DNA of 9,639 nucleotides from the NCBI GenBank assembly GCA_964398295.1, contig CAYNMW010000157.1, positions 1-9,639 on the forward strand, given 5' to 3'. The DNA comes from CALFUK01 sp964398295 (GTDB taxonomy: Bacteria > Bacteroidota > Bacteroidia > Chitinophagales > Saprospiraceae). Shown here in pieces: positions 9,573 to 9,639 of this stretch; position 1 is the first letter of the stretch; each line of letters begins with the position of its first letter. The position numbers and the translations under genes were made by a program. Under the pieces are notes generated by a model that was given only the letters and a program-made list of their open reading frames with translations, searched no databases and had not been told where the DNA came from.

Positions 9573-9619
9573 CACGGCGCTTAGGCACCGTGCTACAAAT
9601 ATTTCGCACCTAGTGGCGC
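9573..9619 (-). repeat. Double-hairpin repeat, right copy in inverted orientation (REP-like)
   Basis: On the minus strand: hairpin 1 GCGCC-ACTA-GGTGC (9619-9606; one G-T pair), a 13-nt linker containing ATATTTGTAG, then hairpin 2 CACGGTGC-CTAA-GCGCCGTG (9592-9573; one G-T pair). Stem length of hairpin 2, loop sizes, linker length and the ATATTnnTAG core match the left copy, while the stem bases differ but stay paired. The wobble pairs work only on the minus strand, so that is probably the functional strand. Confidence 0.72.
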
Positions 9620-9639
9620 TTTGTAATTCTCTTAACTAA

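Noticed and set aside
9356..9639. CRISPR array, tRNA or integron attC site
   Set aside because: There are only two repeat copies, in inverted orientation with different stems; no cloverleaf with an anticodon arm and no paired R-box sequences of attC type were seen.

Overview
The window looks like an AT-rich chromosome segment of a member of the Bacteroidota. The support is a very large secreted protein with a signal peptide ending TFG|Q and right-handed beta-helix units carrying GGDTNxNG loops, a style common in that phylum, plus low GC and no clear Shine-Dalgarno sites. The taxonomic call is inference; there is no rRNA or other marker here. All recognisable genes lie on the minus strand, so the reading order runs from high to low coordinates.

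Layout in transcription order. 9639-9198 is gene-free. It holds a striking inverted pair of double-hairpin elements, resembling a REP/BIME-type or MITE-like palindromic element. 9197-8784 is arfB, a GGQ-type ribosome-rescue hydrolase. 8725-7986 is a glycoside hydrolase family 16-like lipoprotein; its lipoprotein signal and its catalytic domain sit in two different frames, so there is an apparent single-base frameshift near 8646-8653. 7962-7420 is a hotdog-fold acyl-CoA thioesterase, 23 nt downstream. After 150 nt, 7269 starts a giant secreted protein that fills the rest of the window and runs off the left edge.

The giant protein begins with a signal peptide. It continues with tandem ~202-residue beta-helix units whose DNA period is exactly 606 bp, a terminal NWWG-containing cap, a CARDB-like domain, four Calx-beta-like domains, a second CARDB-like domain, and several Ig-like or carboxypeptidase-regulatory-like beta-sandwich modules. 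About 2,389 residues are visible. A 100-N assembly gap (6608-6707) falls inside the repeat array and shifts the apparent frame. Repeat-phase arithmetic predicts a true gap of 485 bp (or 485 plus multiples of 606), which also restores the reading frame. This suggests one continuous gene rather than a broken one.

The three small genes may form one transcription unit because they are co-directional and closely spaced, but no shared pathway is evident: translation rescue, polysaccharide binding or cleavage, and CoA-thioester hydrolysis. The giant gene is probably separately expressed and acts at the cell surface or outside the cell.
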